A DNA stretch of 64,000 bases from Arenicola marina (Eukaryota; Annelida; Polychaeta; Arenicolidae): NCBI GenBank assembly GCA_964019135.1, contig OZ025263.1:33458133-33522132 (forward strand), written 5' to 3'. Below, one piece after another: positions 45,955 to 57,833 of the stretch. A program made the position numbers and the translations under genes. The notes beneath the pieces were generated by a model, which saw nothing but the letters and a program-made list of their open reading frames with translations, did not search any database and was not told the origin of the DNA. Within the stretch, counting starts at the first letter, position 1, and every line of letters starts with the position of its first letter.

Positions 45955-48900
45955 ACTGGACGTGGTGTGTGTGTAGGGCTGACTGCCCCAGAACACACTG
46001 GACGTGGTGTATGTGTAGGGCTGACTGCCCCAGAACACACTGGACGTGGTGTGTGTGTAGGGCTGACTGCCCCAGAACACACTGGACGTGGTGTGTGTGT
46101 AGGGCTGACTGCCCCAGAACACACTGGACGTGGCGTATGTGTAGACCTGACTGCCCCAGAACACAGTGAACGTGGTGTATGTGTAGGCCTGACTGCCCCA
46201 GAACACACTGGACGTGGTGTATGTGTAGGGCTGACTGCCCCAGAACACACTGGACGTGGTGTATGTGTAGGGCTGACTGCCCCAAAACACACTGGACGTG
46301 GTGTATGTGTAGACCTGACTGCCCCAGAACACACTGGACGTGGTGTATGTGTAGGCCTGACTGCCCCAGAATACACTGGACGTGGCGTATGTGTAGGGCT
46401 GACTGCCCCAGAACACACTGGACGTGGTGTATGTGTAGACCTGAGTGCCCCAGAACACACTGGACGTGGTGTATGTGTAGGGCTGACTGCCCCAGAACAC
46501 ACTGGACGTGGTGTATGTGTAGACCTGACTGCCCCAGAACACACTGGACTTGGCGTATGTGTAGGGCTGACTGCCCCAGAACACACTGGACGTGGTGTAT
46601 GTGTAGACCTGACTGCCCCAGAACACACTGGACGTGGTGTATGTGTAGGGCTGACTGCCCCAGAACACACTGGACGTGGTGTATGTGTAGACCTGACTGC
46701 CCCAGAACACACTGGACGTGGTGCATGTGTAGGGCTGACTGCCCCAGAACACACTGAATGTGGTGTATGTGTAGAGCTGACTGTCCTAGAACACACTGGA
46801 CGTGGCGTATGTGTAGGGCTGACTGCCCCAGAACACACTGGCCGTGGCGTATGTGTAGGGCTGACTGCTCCAGAACACACTGGACGTGGTGTATGTGTAG
46901 GCCTGACTGCCCCAGAACACACTGGACGTGGTGTATGTGTAGGCCTGACTGCCCCAGAACACACTGGACGTGGTGTATGTGCAAGTCTGACTGCCCCAGA
47001 ATACACTGGACGTGGCGTATGTGTAGGGCTGACTGCCCCAGAACACACTGGACGTGGTGTATGTGTAGACCTGACTGCCCCAGAACACACTGGACGTGGT
47101 GTATGTGTAGGGCTGACTGCCCCAGAACACACTGGACGTGGTGTGTGTGTAGGGCTGACTGCCCCAGAACACACTGGACGTGGCGTATGTGTAGGGCTGA
47201 CTGCCCCAGAACACACTGGCCGTGGCGTATGTGTAGGGCTGACTGCTCCAGAACACACTGGACGTGGTGTATGTGTAGGCCTGACTGCCCCAGAACACAC
47301 TGGACGTGGTGTATGTGTAGGCTTGACTGCCCCAGAACACACTGGACGTGGTGTATGTGCAAGTCTGACTGCCCCAGAATACACTGGACGTGGCGTATGT
47401 GTAGGGCTGACTGCCCCAGAACACACTGGACGTGGTGTATGTGTAGACCTGACTGCCCCAGAACACACTGGACGTGGTGTATGTGTAGAACTGACTGCCC
47501 CAGAACACACTGGACGTGGTGTGTGTGTAGGGCTGACTGCCCCAGAACACACTGGACGTGGCGTATGTGTAGGGCTGACTGCCCCAGAACACAGTGAACG
47601 TGGTGTATGTGTAGGCCTGACTGCCCCGGAACACACTGGACGTGGTGTGTGTGTAGGGCTGACTGCCCCAGAACACACTGGACGTGGCGTATGTGTAGGC
47701 CTGACTGCCCCAGAACACACTGGACGTGGCGTATGTGTAGGGCTGACTGACCTAGAACACACTGGACGTGGTGTATGTGTAGGGCTGACTGCCCCAGAAC
47801 ACACTGGACGTGGTGTATGTGTAGACCTGACTGCCCCAGAACACACTGGACGTGGTGTATGTGTAGGCCTGACTGCCCCAGAATACACTGGACGTGGCGT
47901 ATGTGTAGGGCTGACTGCCCCAGAACACACTGGACGTGGTGTATGTGTAGACCTGAGTGCCCCAGAACACACTGGACGTGGTGTATGTGTAGGGCTGACT
48001 GCCCCAGAACACACTGGACGTGGTGTATGTGTAGACCTGACTGCCCCAGAACACACTGGACTTGGCGTATGTGTAGGGCTGACTGCCCCAGAACACACTG
48101 GACGTGGTGTATGTGTAGACCTGACTGCCCCAGAACACACTGGACGTGGTGTATGTGTAGGGCTGACTGCCCCAGAACACACTGGACGTGGTGTATGTGT
48201 AGACCTGACTGCCCCAGAACACACTGGACGTGGTGCATGTGTAGGGCTGACTGCCCCAGAACACACTGAATGTGGTGTATGTGTAGAGCTGACTGTCCTA
48301 GAACACACTGGACGTGGCGTATGTGTAGGGCTGACTGCCCCAGAACACACTGGCCGTGGCGTATGTGTAGGGCTGACTGCTCCAGAACACACTGGACGTG
48401 GTGTATGTGTAGGCCTGACTGCCCCAGAACACACTGGACGTGGTGTATGTGTAGGCCTGACTGCCCCAGAACACACTGGACGTGGTGTATGTGCAAGTCT
48501 GACTGCCCCAGAATACACTGGACGTGGCGTATGTGTAGGGCTGACTGCCCCAGAACACACTGGACGTGGTGTATGTGTAGACCTGACTGCCCCAGAACAC
48601 ACTGGACGTGGTGTATGTGTAGGGCTGACTGCCCCAGAACACACTGGACGTGGTGTGTGTGTAGGGCTGACTGCCCCAGAACACACTGGACGTGGCGTAT
48701 GTGTAGGGCTGACTGCCCCAGAACACACTGGCCGTGGCGTATGTGTAGGGCTGACTGCTCCAGAACACACTGGACGTGGTGTATGTGTAGGCCTGACTGC
48801 CCCAGAACACACTGGACGTGGTGTATGTGTAGGCTTGACTGCCCCAGAACACACTGGACGTGGTGTATGTGCAAGTCTGACTGCCCCAGAATACACTGGA

Positions 48901-49302
48901 CGTGGCGTATGTGTAGGGCTGACTGCCCCAGAACACACTGGACGTGGTGTATGTGTAGACCTGACTGCCCCAGAACACACTGGACGTGGTGTATGTGTAG
49001 AACTGACTGCCCCAGAACACACTGGACGTGGTGTGTGTGTAGGGCTGACTGCCCCAGAACACACTGGACGTGGTGTATGTGTAGACCTGACTGCCCCAGA
49101 ACACACTGGACGTGGCGTATGTGTAGGGCTGACTGCTCCAGAACACACTGGACGTGGTGTATGTGTAGACCTGACTGCCCCAGAACACACTGGACGTGGC
49201 GTATGTGTAGGCCTGACTGCCCCAGAACACACTGGACGTGGTGTATGTGTAGGGCTGACTGCCCCAGAACACACTGGACGTGGTGTATGTGTAGGGCTGA
49301 GC
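45955..49302. repeat. 42-bp minisatellite, 80 copies with nested higher-order repeats
   Basis: The unit combines CCAGAACACACTGGACGTGG and TGTATGTGTAGGGCTGACTG. ACACACTGGA first occurs at 45951 and last at 49269, which is 3318 bp or exactly 79 periods. A 1512-bp block (36 units) is present twice: GTCCTAGAACAC at 46783/48295 and GCCGTGGCG at 46841/48353. Within each block a 378-bp block (9 units) is also repeated (46841/47219 and 48353/48731). Stop-free frames of over 1100 residues exist on both strands because 42 is a multiple of three and the unit lacks stops. Confidence 0.98.
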
Positions 49303-49464
49303 CCCGAGAATTACAATAGAGCGTCAATGAATTAGTTTTCACAATGCACCAACGTGACCAGAACGCGAGGGATACATCTGCCCCGCACAACCAGCCTTCC
49401 CGGTGTCTTTGTTCCGCTTGTTTCCACTCCATTCTACATATAGTGAGTGTTTTAGTAGCTCATC
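49303..49464. other. unique DNA before the gap
   Basis: Short single-copy-looking sequence, nothing recognised. Confidence 0.4.
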
Positions 49465-49664
49465 NNNNNNNNNNNNNNNNNNNNNNNNNNNNNNNNNNNN
49501 NNNNNNNNNNNNNNNNNNNNNNNNNNNNNNNNNNNNNNNNNNNNNNNNNNNNNNNNNNNNNNNNNNNNNNNNNNNNNNNNNNNNNNNNNNNNNNNNNNNN
49601 NNNNNNNNNNNNNNNNNNNNNNNNNNNNNNNNNNNNNNNNNNNNNNNNNNNNNNNNNNNNNNNN
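49465..49664. other. assembly gap of 200 N
   Basis: Exactly 200 N, a convention-length gap in the inferred intron, so the true intron length is unknown. Confidence 1.
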
Positions 49665-50755
49665 CGCGTAGAAAGTGTTTGGGAATATAATTTAACGTAA
49701 CCCTGTCGGATAGATGACCCAATTATTACCAAAGATCAGATTTGAAACTGAATGATTATTGTAACAACGTAAGGCTAAAAATACGTTTCTTAAAAAAATT
49801 GCACCCATTGGCTTGTAATAGGGTAAATACGGTAAATTAGTGCCCGTCAGGGCATGGCGTCTGAGGGGAGAGAGGGGTTACACCGTGGTAACAGTGTGCG
49901 GTAGGAGACATCGCGCATCTCTCGCGACTTATCCATTCTAATGCCGAGCAAATTAACACCCTCAGGCCAAACCAACCGCCGTGAGACCGCAAGAAACAAC
50001 CTGAGCCTGCCGAATACTGACGAGATAGTGCGAGAGTTGGACACATGAAGGGGAGGGGGTAGACAGATAGCTAGTGAGAGAGAGAGGGGGGGGGGGCAGA
50101 GAGACGACACAGACATGTGGACACAGACAAAGAGAGTGAAAGTGAAAAGTTGGGGCACACATTGGAAATAGTGAGGGAGAAAATAAAGAAAAAGACATTT
50201 TGAGAGCAAGGGGGATAGAGACAGGCTAGACAGAGCAATTAAACCAAGTCAGACACATCATCTACAAATCTGTTGACGATAGAATCTTCTCAAACTTATT
50301 ATTACAGATTTATTGCATGATATGAAGGCTAAGATAAGTGGCTGGGCTAAAGTTTCTGCTCAAAACAAGGAATGAATAGTCAGCTAATACGTTAGTTTGT
50401 ATTCCGTTCAACAGAATATTAATGATAACCATACACGTTTTTCAAACACTGTGAACATGGTTAAGGTCAGTATTGTGTAATAAACTTGGCTCACCCCATT
50501 ATCCCCTTCAGGATTTTGCCTCGAACCGACGAACCCATAATTAGTTCACATGTAGTGGCCCAGGTGCGCATGCGTCGCGCACGTGGCTTCAACAATGAGA
50601 GAGAGAGAGGGAAAGATACATCGTGGTCGTAACTTCTTGGAAGAAACAGTGGAAGAGGTTTGAATGTATGCATGAACTTGTCGGTTGGGTGGTGAGCTTA
50701 ATATAAGAAATACAAATCAGATATGTGAGAGCTGATAAGTATATATATATACATC
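49665..50755. other. unique intron DNA
   Basis: Mostly AT-rich single-copy-looking DNA, with (GA)n-rich tracts at 50068-50180 and 50595-50615. No exon was supported. Confidence 0.45.
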
Positions 50756-50995
50756 AAGGGCGTATCCAAGGGGGTGTCGAGGGGGTCCGGACCCCCCATC
50801 CCCCCTTTGAGGAAGAATGCCGTTTATCAATGCAAACTTTACTCCCTTTTGAGGAAGGGCGCTCTCTGAGGCGGCGTGGACCCCCCCTTCCGGTTGTACA
50901 AAAATAGTGGAGCCCCCGGTCGCAATTTTGTTCCGACTGCCCGTCGCCCGGTCTCAATGTCGGACCCCTCCCCCCCCCCCACCGCCGGCCCCCAG
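50756..50995 (-). mobile_element. poly(G) element copy
   Basis: It begins AGGGCGTATCCAAGGGGG and contains TTTGAGGAAGAATGCCG, GAGGCGGCGTGGACC and CGGTCGCAATTTTG, the reverse of blocks in the copy at 21964. It ends in a C run. A segment with CCTTTTGAGGAAG is duplicated inside (50802 and 50847). Confidence 0.65.
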
Positions 50996-51042
50996 ATATG
51001 TGAGAGTTGATAACTATATCTACTATATCTAGCTGCCACATC

Positions 51043-51588
51043 TTCTAGACTAAACTAGACAGACTAGGCGCCGTGTCCTCCAAACTAGACTAGACATACT
51101 AGACGCCATGTTCTCTAGACTAGACTAGACAGACTAGGCGCCATGTTCTCTAGACTAGCCTAGACATACTTCGCGCCATGTCCTCTAGACTATACGAGAC
51201 AGACTAGGCGCCATGTCCTCTAGACTGGACTAGACTAGACAGACTAGGCACCATGTCCTCTAGACTCGAGTAAACAGAATGGGCGCCATGTTCTGTAGAC
51301 TAGACTAGACAGATTAGGCGCCATGTTCTCTAGACTAGACTAGACAGACTAGGCGCGATATCCTCTAGACTAGACTAGGCGCAATATCCTCTAGACTAGA
51401 CTAGACGGACTAGGTACCATGTCATCTAGACTAGACTAGACTAGACAGACTGGGCGACATGTCCTATAGACTAGACTAGACAGACTAGGCGCCATGTCCT
51501 CTAGACTAGACAGACTAGGCGCCATGTCCTCTAGACTAGACAGACTAGGTGCCATGTCCTCTAGACTAGACTAGACGAGACTAGACTA
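51043..51588. repeat. CTAG-rich 30-45 bp tandem repeat
   Basis: About 15 units contain CTCTAGACTAGACTAGACAG and ACTAGGCGCCATGTC. Unit length varies through gain and loss of the 5-bp CTAGA word, unlike the fixed-length arrays. Stop codons are frequent, so no frame stays open. Confidence 0.93.
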
Positions 51589-52379
51589 CACCATATTCCG
51601 GGGATATCCCTACTGTAGAAACAGCGCGTGTTATGCATCTGTGGCACGTGGCACCCAAGCCAAGTTTATTGTCCTGGCAGAATTTTTGACCCAATTTCGT
51701 TTTTCATTTGCACACAAATTGCCTAAACAGCGAACATGTAATTACAACGCACTGAAACTTTTCTGGCAAAGATGAAGAAACGTACATCGGGGGATGCCTT
51801 GAACTTGTTGTCTGGTGCCCCCACTCCCCTCTACCCGGGGCACCGGGGTGCGGGGTGGGGTGGGGGTGGGTGGGTATGGCCCTTGGGGGTATCGCTTGGG
51901 GGTGCAGCAACCTGAGGGTGGCCGGGAAGGGGTCCGCGAGTCACGTGCCTCGGGGTATGTGACGTCACGTATTCATTTCGTGCCTCACTTTCTCCTTAGA
52001 TTTCTTCCTAGTTTTGTCATTAACTTTGTCACCACTCCCCCCGCCCCCCCCCCCCCGCTATCCTCCCTTCAGCCACCCATCTCCACAACACACTCCCTCC
52101 GATAATCTATCCCACCTGCCTCGTAGGTCCCCCCACCCTGTCATTGTCATACACCCCACCGACCCAACCACCCACCCGCCCACTATGCCACCCACCCACC
52201 CGCCCGCTATACCCCCCCCCCCCCATTACCCCTTGCCCACGTGCCTTTTACCAGCAACCCGAGAAGCTTTCTCATCTTGCTGCCTCCACCTTTTACTTGA
52301 CTCCCACTGGCTTGTCCTGGCCGTCGATTGTATGGGCCAAACAATGCCTTATTTCTCCCCATTATCTTGCCCTCGGTAA
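51589..52379. other. unique DNA with a C-rich tract
   Basis: 51589-51810 and 51960-52020 look unique. 51830-51900 is G-rich, and 52025-52250 is C-rich with CCCACC words. No gene was seen. Confidence 0.45.
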
Positions 52380-52760
52380 TTAGGCTATTTGTTTCCGCTG
52401 GGGGGCGCCCCGAGCAGCCCCCGACCACGTGACCCGGCGACCATTAATGTGGCCCAATCAGCGACGATTTCGCTTTATTAAAGGTAATCCTGACCATATC
52501 GCGCGCTCCTCTTTTTGCCTCCCCCGATGGACTGGAGCAGAATTAATTCCGAAAGGACCCATGTGATAATCGAAGGGGAAAATTGGATAAAGAGACGAGC
52601 TTGGGTCCCGCGGAGGATGAAAACATGACACGGACCGAAATATCGCGAGAGATACGGAGATAAGAGATCTCGCATAAAGACTCGCTCGGGCAGCGTATAA
52701 TGTGAGGCAGCACGCCAACGTACCACTTCCGCTTCCGGTGACGCATTCCTTTGCCTAGTC
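52380..52760. promoter_or_regulatory. putative conserved regulatory patch
   Basis: Repeat-free, balanced DNA with CACGTG at 52426, CCAAT at 52454 (as CCCAATCAG), TAATTA at 52377 and a CATTAATG nearby. It lies 2.1 kb upstream of coding exon 2 inside the inferred intron. The same CACGTG plus CCAAT pairing occurs at 32566-32610 and 60007-60031. The enhancer role is an inference. Confidence 0.35.
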
Positions 52761-53516
52761 ACTTTTTGCCCCAGATATTTGGGTCTTTTTCTCTTGCCCG
52801 TTAATAAGTACCTTCTCTGTGTACTGGTATATTACATTTATAAAGCAACCTTTTCTATTACATTTACATGTATTCACATAACTATGTGGTGGTCGCGCAA
52901 AAAACAGTGTAAATAGATCAACATAATATGTCTGGCTGGATGCGTTGAAAAAACGTTTCCTGTCGTCGGCGGATTAAAAAAGGTATTTCTAGGCAATAAT
53001 TTGAATATTTTTGGCAAAACATTTGTAAAATCCTGATCTCAGAAATGAGGATTATGCCCCCTCCCCCTCCCCCTTCATTGCCAGTGCATCGCCCGCTATA
53101 AACTGAAATTCGGTTTCAACTGCAACTGATTAGTGAGCCATGCGGCACAAGAGTCACCCGATGCTTGTTGGTCACCAATGATTTCAATGATTGATCAAGG
53201 CGATAATAATTGCGTTCTTAGAAACAAAAACATCAATTGTTCAAACGGCAGCGCAAACTCCTAAAGTAGTGCATATATTTTTATATTTATCTTCATTGCT
53301 AATGACAACACATGGCACCAGTGTCTAGTGACATGGCACCGGTTTCCGCAGTCCTGAACACAGTTCTGTCACAATACACCAATATTTCTTGCCGATAAGG
53401 TTATGAACATTTTACTTGCAATGCTTGAGGTTGTCTTGATGAACTTAAATTAAACACGAAGATCTTTGAGATGAATCTGCTCATGCGTTCCATTTCCTTT
53501 AACCGTAGCCCCACGC
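52761..53516. other. unique AT-rich intron DNA
   Basis: No repeat or exon was recognised. Confidence 0.5.
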
Positions 53517-53600
53517 GAGAACTTTCGTGACGTCAGTGATGCTTTCGTGACGTCACCGGTGGGTTCGTGACGTCAGCGGTTGGTTCGTGACGTCAGCGGT
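53517..53600. promoter_or_regulatory. four perfect CRE sites at 20-bp spacing
   Basis: TGACGTCA occurs at 53528, 53548, 53568 and 53588, always preceded by TTCG, in a 20-bp tandem unit whose other positions have diverged. TGACGTCA is the consensus CREB/ATF site. The conservation of the site against variable spacers is seen directly. Function is an inference. Confidence 0.7.
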
Positions 53601-54835
53601 GGTTTGGGATCCGTGCGCTGACGACGTCGTAAGAGACGATAGGGGTCTACGCGCCACAGCCCGGTTCCAGATTCTTACCGTGACGGTAACCACATTAATG
53701 GTCTGATGGTTGGCATGCGCCGCTCGCATCGTGCAGATTCCATGTACTTCTCTGACAAGAGTAGGTCGTGGCTCCACTCTGCCTTTGATAACCACATAAG
53801 TAAATGGGTAAAAACTTACAGAACACTTTCTTATATCGCAGAAATGAAAATATGTCAAGGTGTCTTCCCAAGTAAATCAACTGATTTTCCCTGAAAACTG
53901 AAACTTAAAAGTACCGCTTGCTGACAACCGTATTGTCGAGACCAGACGAAGGGTCAATGGGTTTGTTCCCTCCTTGAGGAAAGATATGGCATATTAAATT
54001 ATCATTCACGAATATAACAGATTTGCACAGATGGGGATTGAATGGCGTTTATTGCCACAAGATCACACAAATTACAGTCAGTCGGTACATTTTGCAAGAC
54101 ATTTATCGTGACATGAGCAGACTCCAAAGGCTTATTCGCTCGCATTATCTAACGTGTTTTAAGCTGAAAATTTGCAAGCAAGCTAACAAAGAAAGAAACG
54201 CGATAAAAGATAAAAGAATAAAGTCAAATAAATAAACTTACTGATAGATATGAACGACGAACGGATGGGGGGGGGGGTATGATATGATATTAAGCATCTT
54301 AATAATACCGTTAGAAGAGTCCCCACTCACACACGCACCCACCCTGAAGGGGGCAATAATCGACAAGCAATTAATTAGTAATTCTAGGACCCGCTGGATT
54401 AGTTGACCCCTGTCTCGGATTTGAGGGCGTTCGGACCAACTCCCATTGCTTCATCCCGTCATGAAGGTGATCTACGACTTCACACATGTTACGCTCGACC
54501 TAATGTCCCTGTAACCTCATGCCAACTATGAGAACATTACCCTCTTCTCACCCACCATACCGCTGTCGCCCCCTGACTTATTTCTCATGCGAGTATTTGC
54601 CGAGATATATACTTCGTTTCTGCCAATATCGGTGGCTCGCATTCACAGCCATATGCCTACATATAGAATGATTGCACATCTGTACACCGTACACGCTGTC
54701 TGTAGATCGTCATTTTACCGTATAACAACACTCAGATTCCTTGTCTGAGAAATCTGATGTAAAAATTCTTTTCCATCTCCCCGTATGTAGGATTTACCCC
54801 GATATAATATACGATTTTTTTTCTCATTATTTCAG
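53601..54835. other. unique intron DNA up to exon 2
   Basis: Mostly AT-rich. 53735-53815 (GATTCCATGTACTTCTCTGA, GTGGCTCCACTCTGCC) faintly resembles the SINE-B interior and may be an old fragment. No other exon was found. Confidence 0.4.
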
Positions 54836-55299
54836 GTCATTTCCACAGGCCTTAACCGACTTCAGTCACCATGGTAACTTCACCCAAACAGCTTCTAGCA
54901 ACATGGCGGAGTCTCCTTTCTCCGTGAACTGCATGAGGAATAATGGACACAGTTACCAAACGTTGGTCGCGATGAGGCAATCGTGCATGCAGGCTCCCGG
55001 TGCTCTCCACCCCTGCCACCCGGACCTCCTTCCCGCCCCTCTCCCCCACCCACCCTTGCCGTTGGACCCCTCATCTTCCTCCTCACCCCCGTCGTCACTC
55101 CCACCGCCGCAGTGCCAGCCGCTCAACTTGAAACAAGCGGATTTAGCCAGGCGCTGTAAATTAGGTCAAGGTCACGATCAAGGTCAACCGGATGTCGTCT
55201 GCAAGGCGGCGGAGGAGGCGCTACTTTCCATTGAGATGCAGGCGCGGAAGCTACACGGCGTGAAGCAGGAGCCATGCGATATGGGACTACAGACTACAG
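54836..55299 (+). CDS. coding exon 2 of the unidentified gene
   Basis: The acceptor is a pyrimidine-rich TTTTTTTTCTCATTATTTCAG ending at 54835, and the donor is ACTACAG|GTACGA after 55299. The single base at 54836 completes the codon left open by exon 1 (AG plus G, Arg), then 154 codons follow and one base is left over. The peptide has MAESPFSVNCMRNNGHSYQT near its start, a long Pro/Ser/Leu low-complexity stretch, then AAEEALLSIEMQARKLHG, which could form a helix, followed by VKQEP. VKQE fits the sumoylation consensus (hydrophobic, K, any, E), common in DNA-binding transcription factors. Together with exon 1 it gives about 242 residues without a folded domain, so the DNA-binding part presumably lies in later exons outside the window. 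I do not recognise the family. Confidence 0.7.
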
Positions 55300-55907
55300 G
55301 TACGATCACCTTTCAAATGTGTAGAAATTAATCCGCGCCTCTCAACCCATCCATGTCAATGCTTAATCAACCCCCAGTGACACCAGGGAAATCTTTCTCT
55401 TGGGTCTGACTGTTCGAACATGTTTCGCCTTAAATTGTATTTCACAAATCGTGAATTATTTTAACAACTTTAAACTTTTTTGAACCGTAATACCATTGGT
55501 TCCAACGTATGCCGCTGTCTATCATAGAAGTCCACCTCTTCGGAGAGCCATGCTGTAACAGCAACTATGGAAAGCCATGGCTGTCATTATGGAAGCAACA
55601 TGAGGGTGTATAGACACCTTTCATAACTTAAGATTAGCAAAAAACATATAGTTACGATAAAATCCAGTAAGGTGGTGAAAGCGCGGCGAAGGATCAAATA
55701 TGTAATTTCCGCGCCAATAGATGTTATACAATGTTTCCGTTTACTGCTTGGCAGCATTGATGACTGGGGGAAGCTAGGAGAGTGTGCCCAGTAACCCCGT
55801 AGAGTGCGAAATATGGTAAAAAATGTAGTTATGAGGGGTATCCTCAGGAAGGTGCCAGCTGACTCCGTCCTGTGTGTGTCACGAACGCAATCATCGACTC
55901 GTCAAGA
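55300..55907. other. unique intron DNA
   Basis: AT-rich, with no exon following the donor at 55300. Confidence 0.45.
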
Positions 55908-56391
55908 CAATGTCTGTTTTTTCACGGGACAAAAGTTCTTTCGCGTCACGAATGGCGAAATAGTCGTCTCTGGAAATGTCTTTAATATGTTTCACGTGCT
56001 ACATGAATCGAGAATCCGTAACAATTAGGGAGAGCAATATCGAATCTCCAAGATTAGGACAGTTTAAAGGTGGGCGCAAAAAAACGCCTTAGTGGTGAAA
56101 TCGCGAATATCGAGGAATTCGCACACTGCTATAAAAACGAATCGCGGTAAATAAGGAAAGAATCTTCGCGTTGAACCAGCAATTGCATGGATAACGATTC
56201 CCAAAGATTGCCACCACCGGTCGGGAGTCTCCAAGAATTCCTGGATGCCAATTGCGGAGATTGGTAAATCCCCCCCCCCCCCACCAAAGTAATGTCTGTT
56301 TTTTTTCTCACGTGACAACAGTTCTTCCGCATCACGAATGGCGAAATAATCGCCTCTGATAATGTATTTAATATGTTTCACGTGCTACATG
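55908..56391. repeat. pair of 100-bp direct repeats
   Basis: 55908-56005 and 56291-56391 are about 85% similar by eye, with the same order of AATGTCTGTTTTTT, CATCACGAATGGCGAAATA and ATATGTTTCACGTGCTACAT, 383 bp apart. The DNA between them is rich in TCGCG words and has a poly(C) tract at 56270. They may be ends of a decayed element or a local duplication. Confidence 0.75.
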
Positions 56392-56630
56392 GGAGAACAG
56401 TGTTTATTCATCGTACTGCATGTGCTGGGTCGCGCGGCTGCATGGTAGATACATTGAGGTTTGGGTTTGGATCGTAGCCTGCCCATCGACGTGGGATGTG
56501 GATGTAAGAAATGTTCTTGTTGCAGTTCAAGCATATATACTAGATCAAACACATGTACTGGCATTAATTCCGAACAATTAAGACCCATTGACAAGTGCAT
56601 GCAATGTAGGATATCATTGACACCACGCGG
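56392..56630. other. unique stretch
   Basis: Nothing recognised. Confidence 0.4.
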
Positions 56631-56892
56631 GTTGGTTGGTTGATGGTATATTCAGGACGCTTTAACCACTTTTGGTCATATCGCGTCAATGGGAGAATGA
56701 AGGGAGTGGAGCCATGTATCGGGGTAACCCTATACTCTTTGGCGAAGAAAGACCTGAGATCTTTATCCTGCGACCACACAGACATAGCCACAACGGGGGT
56801 CCGAACCACCGATCCACGTGCCGTTAGGCTCTCAGGTGGCCAGAGCACTCAAGGCGAGCGGTCTAACCCACTCAGCTATCGGGGCGGCCCCG
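56631..56892 (-). mobile_element. SINE-B, full-length copy
   Basis: In reverse it has the head CCCCGATAGCTGAGTGGGTT, the block GTGGATCGGTGGTTCGGACC, a GATAAAGATCT block, and the tail TATACCATCAACCAACCAAC. Flanks ACCACGCGGG and ACCCAATGCGGG may be a decayed target duplication. Confidence 0.85.
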
Positions 56893-57833
56893 ACCCAATG
56901 CGGGATCTTATGCATGCAATGAAGCAAACGAAAAGAGTTACATTTGGCAGAAGTTGTTCCTCGTTGTTTGGGTTATTTTATCACCAATAGACGACCCATA
57001 CTAGCATTCAAGCTGTTTCATCACAATATCACAGAAATCCGTGCATTATTGGCTGCCACTTTCTATTGAGGGTTCTCTGCATGGTCATTTTCTGCATGGT
57101 CATAGCGTATTTCCATACCGCAACGATCTGTGTACAAATATTCTGGTATTTGTCGAAAAATCACAAGACATGAACTGTTGTTTTGTGCGATTCGTTTTCC
57201 CTCCGTCAGTAACTCCCCTTCTACACATTGTGAACGCGTGGGCTGTTTACACAACATGTTCGTATAGCGGTCACATGACCATCAAGAAACAATGACGTCA
57301 GCACCTATTCTATTCGTACCGCTACCGCTGTACGCAGTGCCCCCCCCCACCCCCTGGTCGAGCCGCAAAATCCCCCCCCCGCGCCCCCACCCCCACTGAC
57401 AGGTATAGCCCTCGAGCATAAAGAAACCTATGCCTGTTCAGGAGCAGTAAACTGATGCTGAAGAAGAGTCAGTGCCCCCCTCCCCCGCTTCCGTAAATCC
57501 TTGTGCCGTGTAGATAGCCTGGGTCACATGGGGGTGAGGGGCGGGGGAGGATGCAGAAAGAACATTTTGCATGTTGTGCTAAAAGAGATTACTCAGTTAC
57601 TCATACGCATAGCGTGGGTCGATTTATTCTATCATCTAGTGTAATTACATGTCATTACTTCAGTGGAAATAATGAGATGAGTGGTTAAGGGTATATCCTT
57701 GGCAAGGAAAATGAATACAAGATTCAAAACGGTCAATTCGTGGTTAGGACATGATAGTCTATTGCTCCAGATTAGATTAAATTCAGGAATGATCTACAGC
57801 GCAACGGGCAAGTTTTGACCATCTTGTCCGGAC
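56893..57833. other. unique DNA with C runs
   Basis: C-rich tracts lie at 57340-57395 and 57475-57486. Otherwise the DNA is AT-rich with no supported exon. Confidence 0.45.

Larger units (their letters stand above)
34768..54835 (+). other. inferred 20-kb intron filled with minisatellites
   Basis: It runs from the donor GTAAGT at 34768 to the acceptor TCTCATTATTTCAG ending at 54835. Exon 1 ends after two bases of a codon and exon 2 supplies the third, so the frame is kept. About 11.6 kb of the intron is tandem array (34, 18, 22, 42 bp and a CTAG-rich unit), plus one SINE, a SINE tail and one poly(G) element. No further coding exon was found inside. Confidence 0.6.

Noticed and set aside
45955-49302. 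Steroid-receptor half-sites (AGAACA) in each 42-bp unit
   Set aside because: Only the half-site is present and no inverted partner lies at the right spacing.
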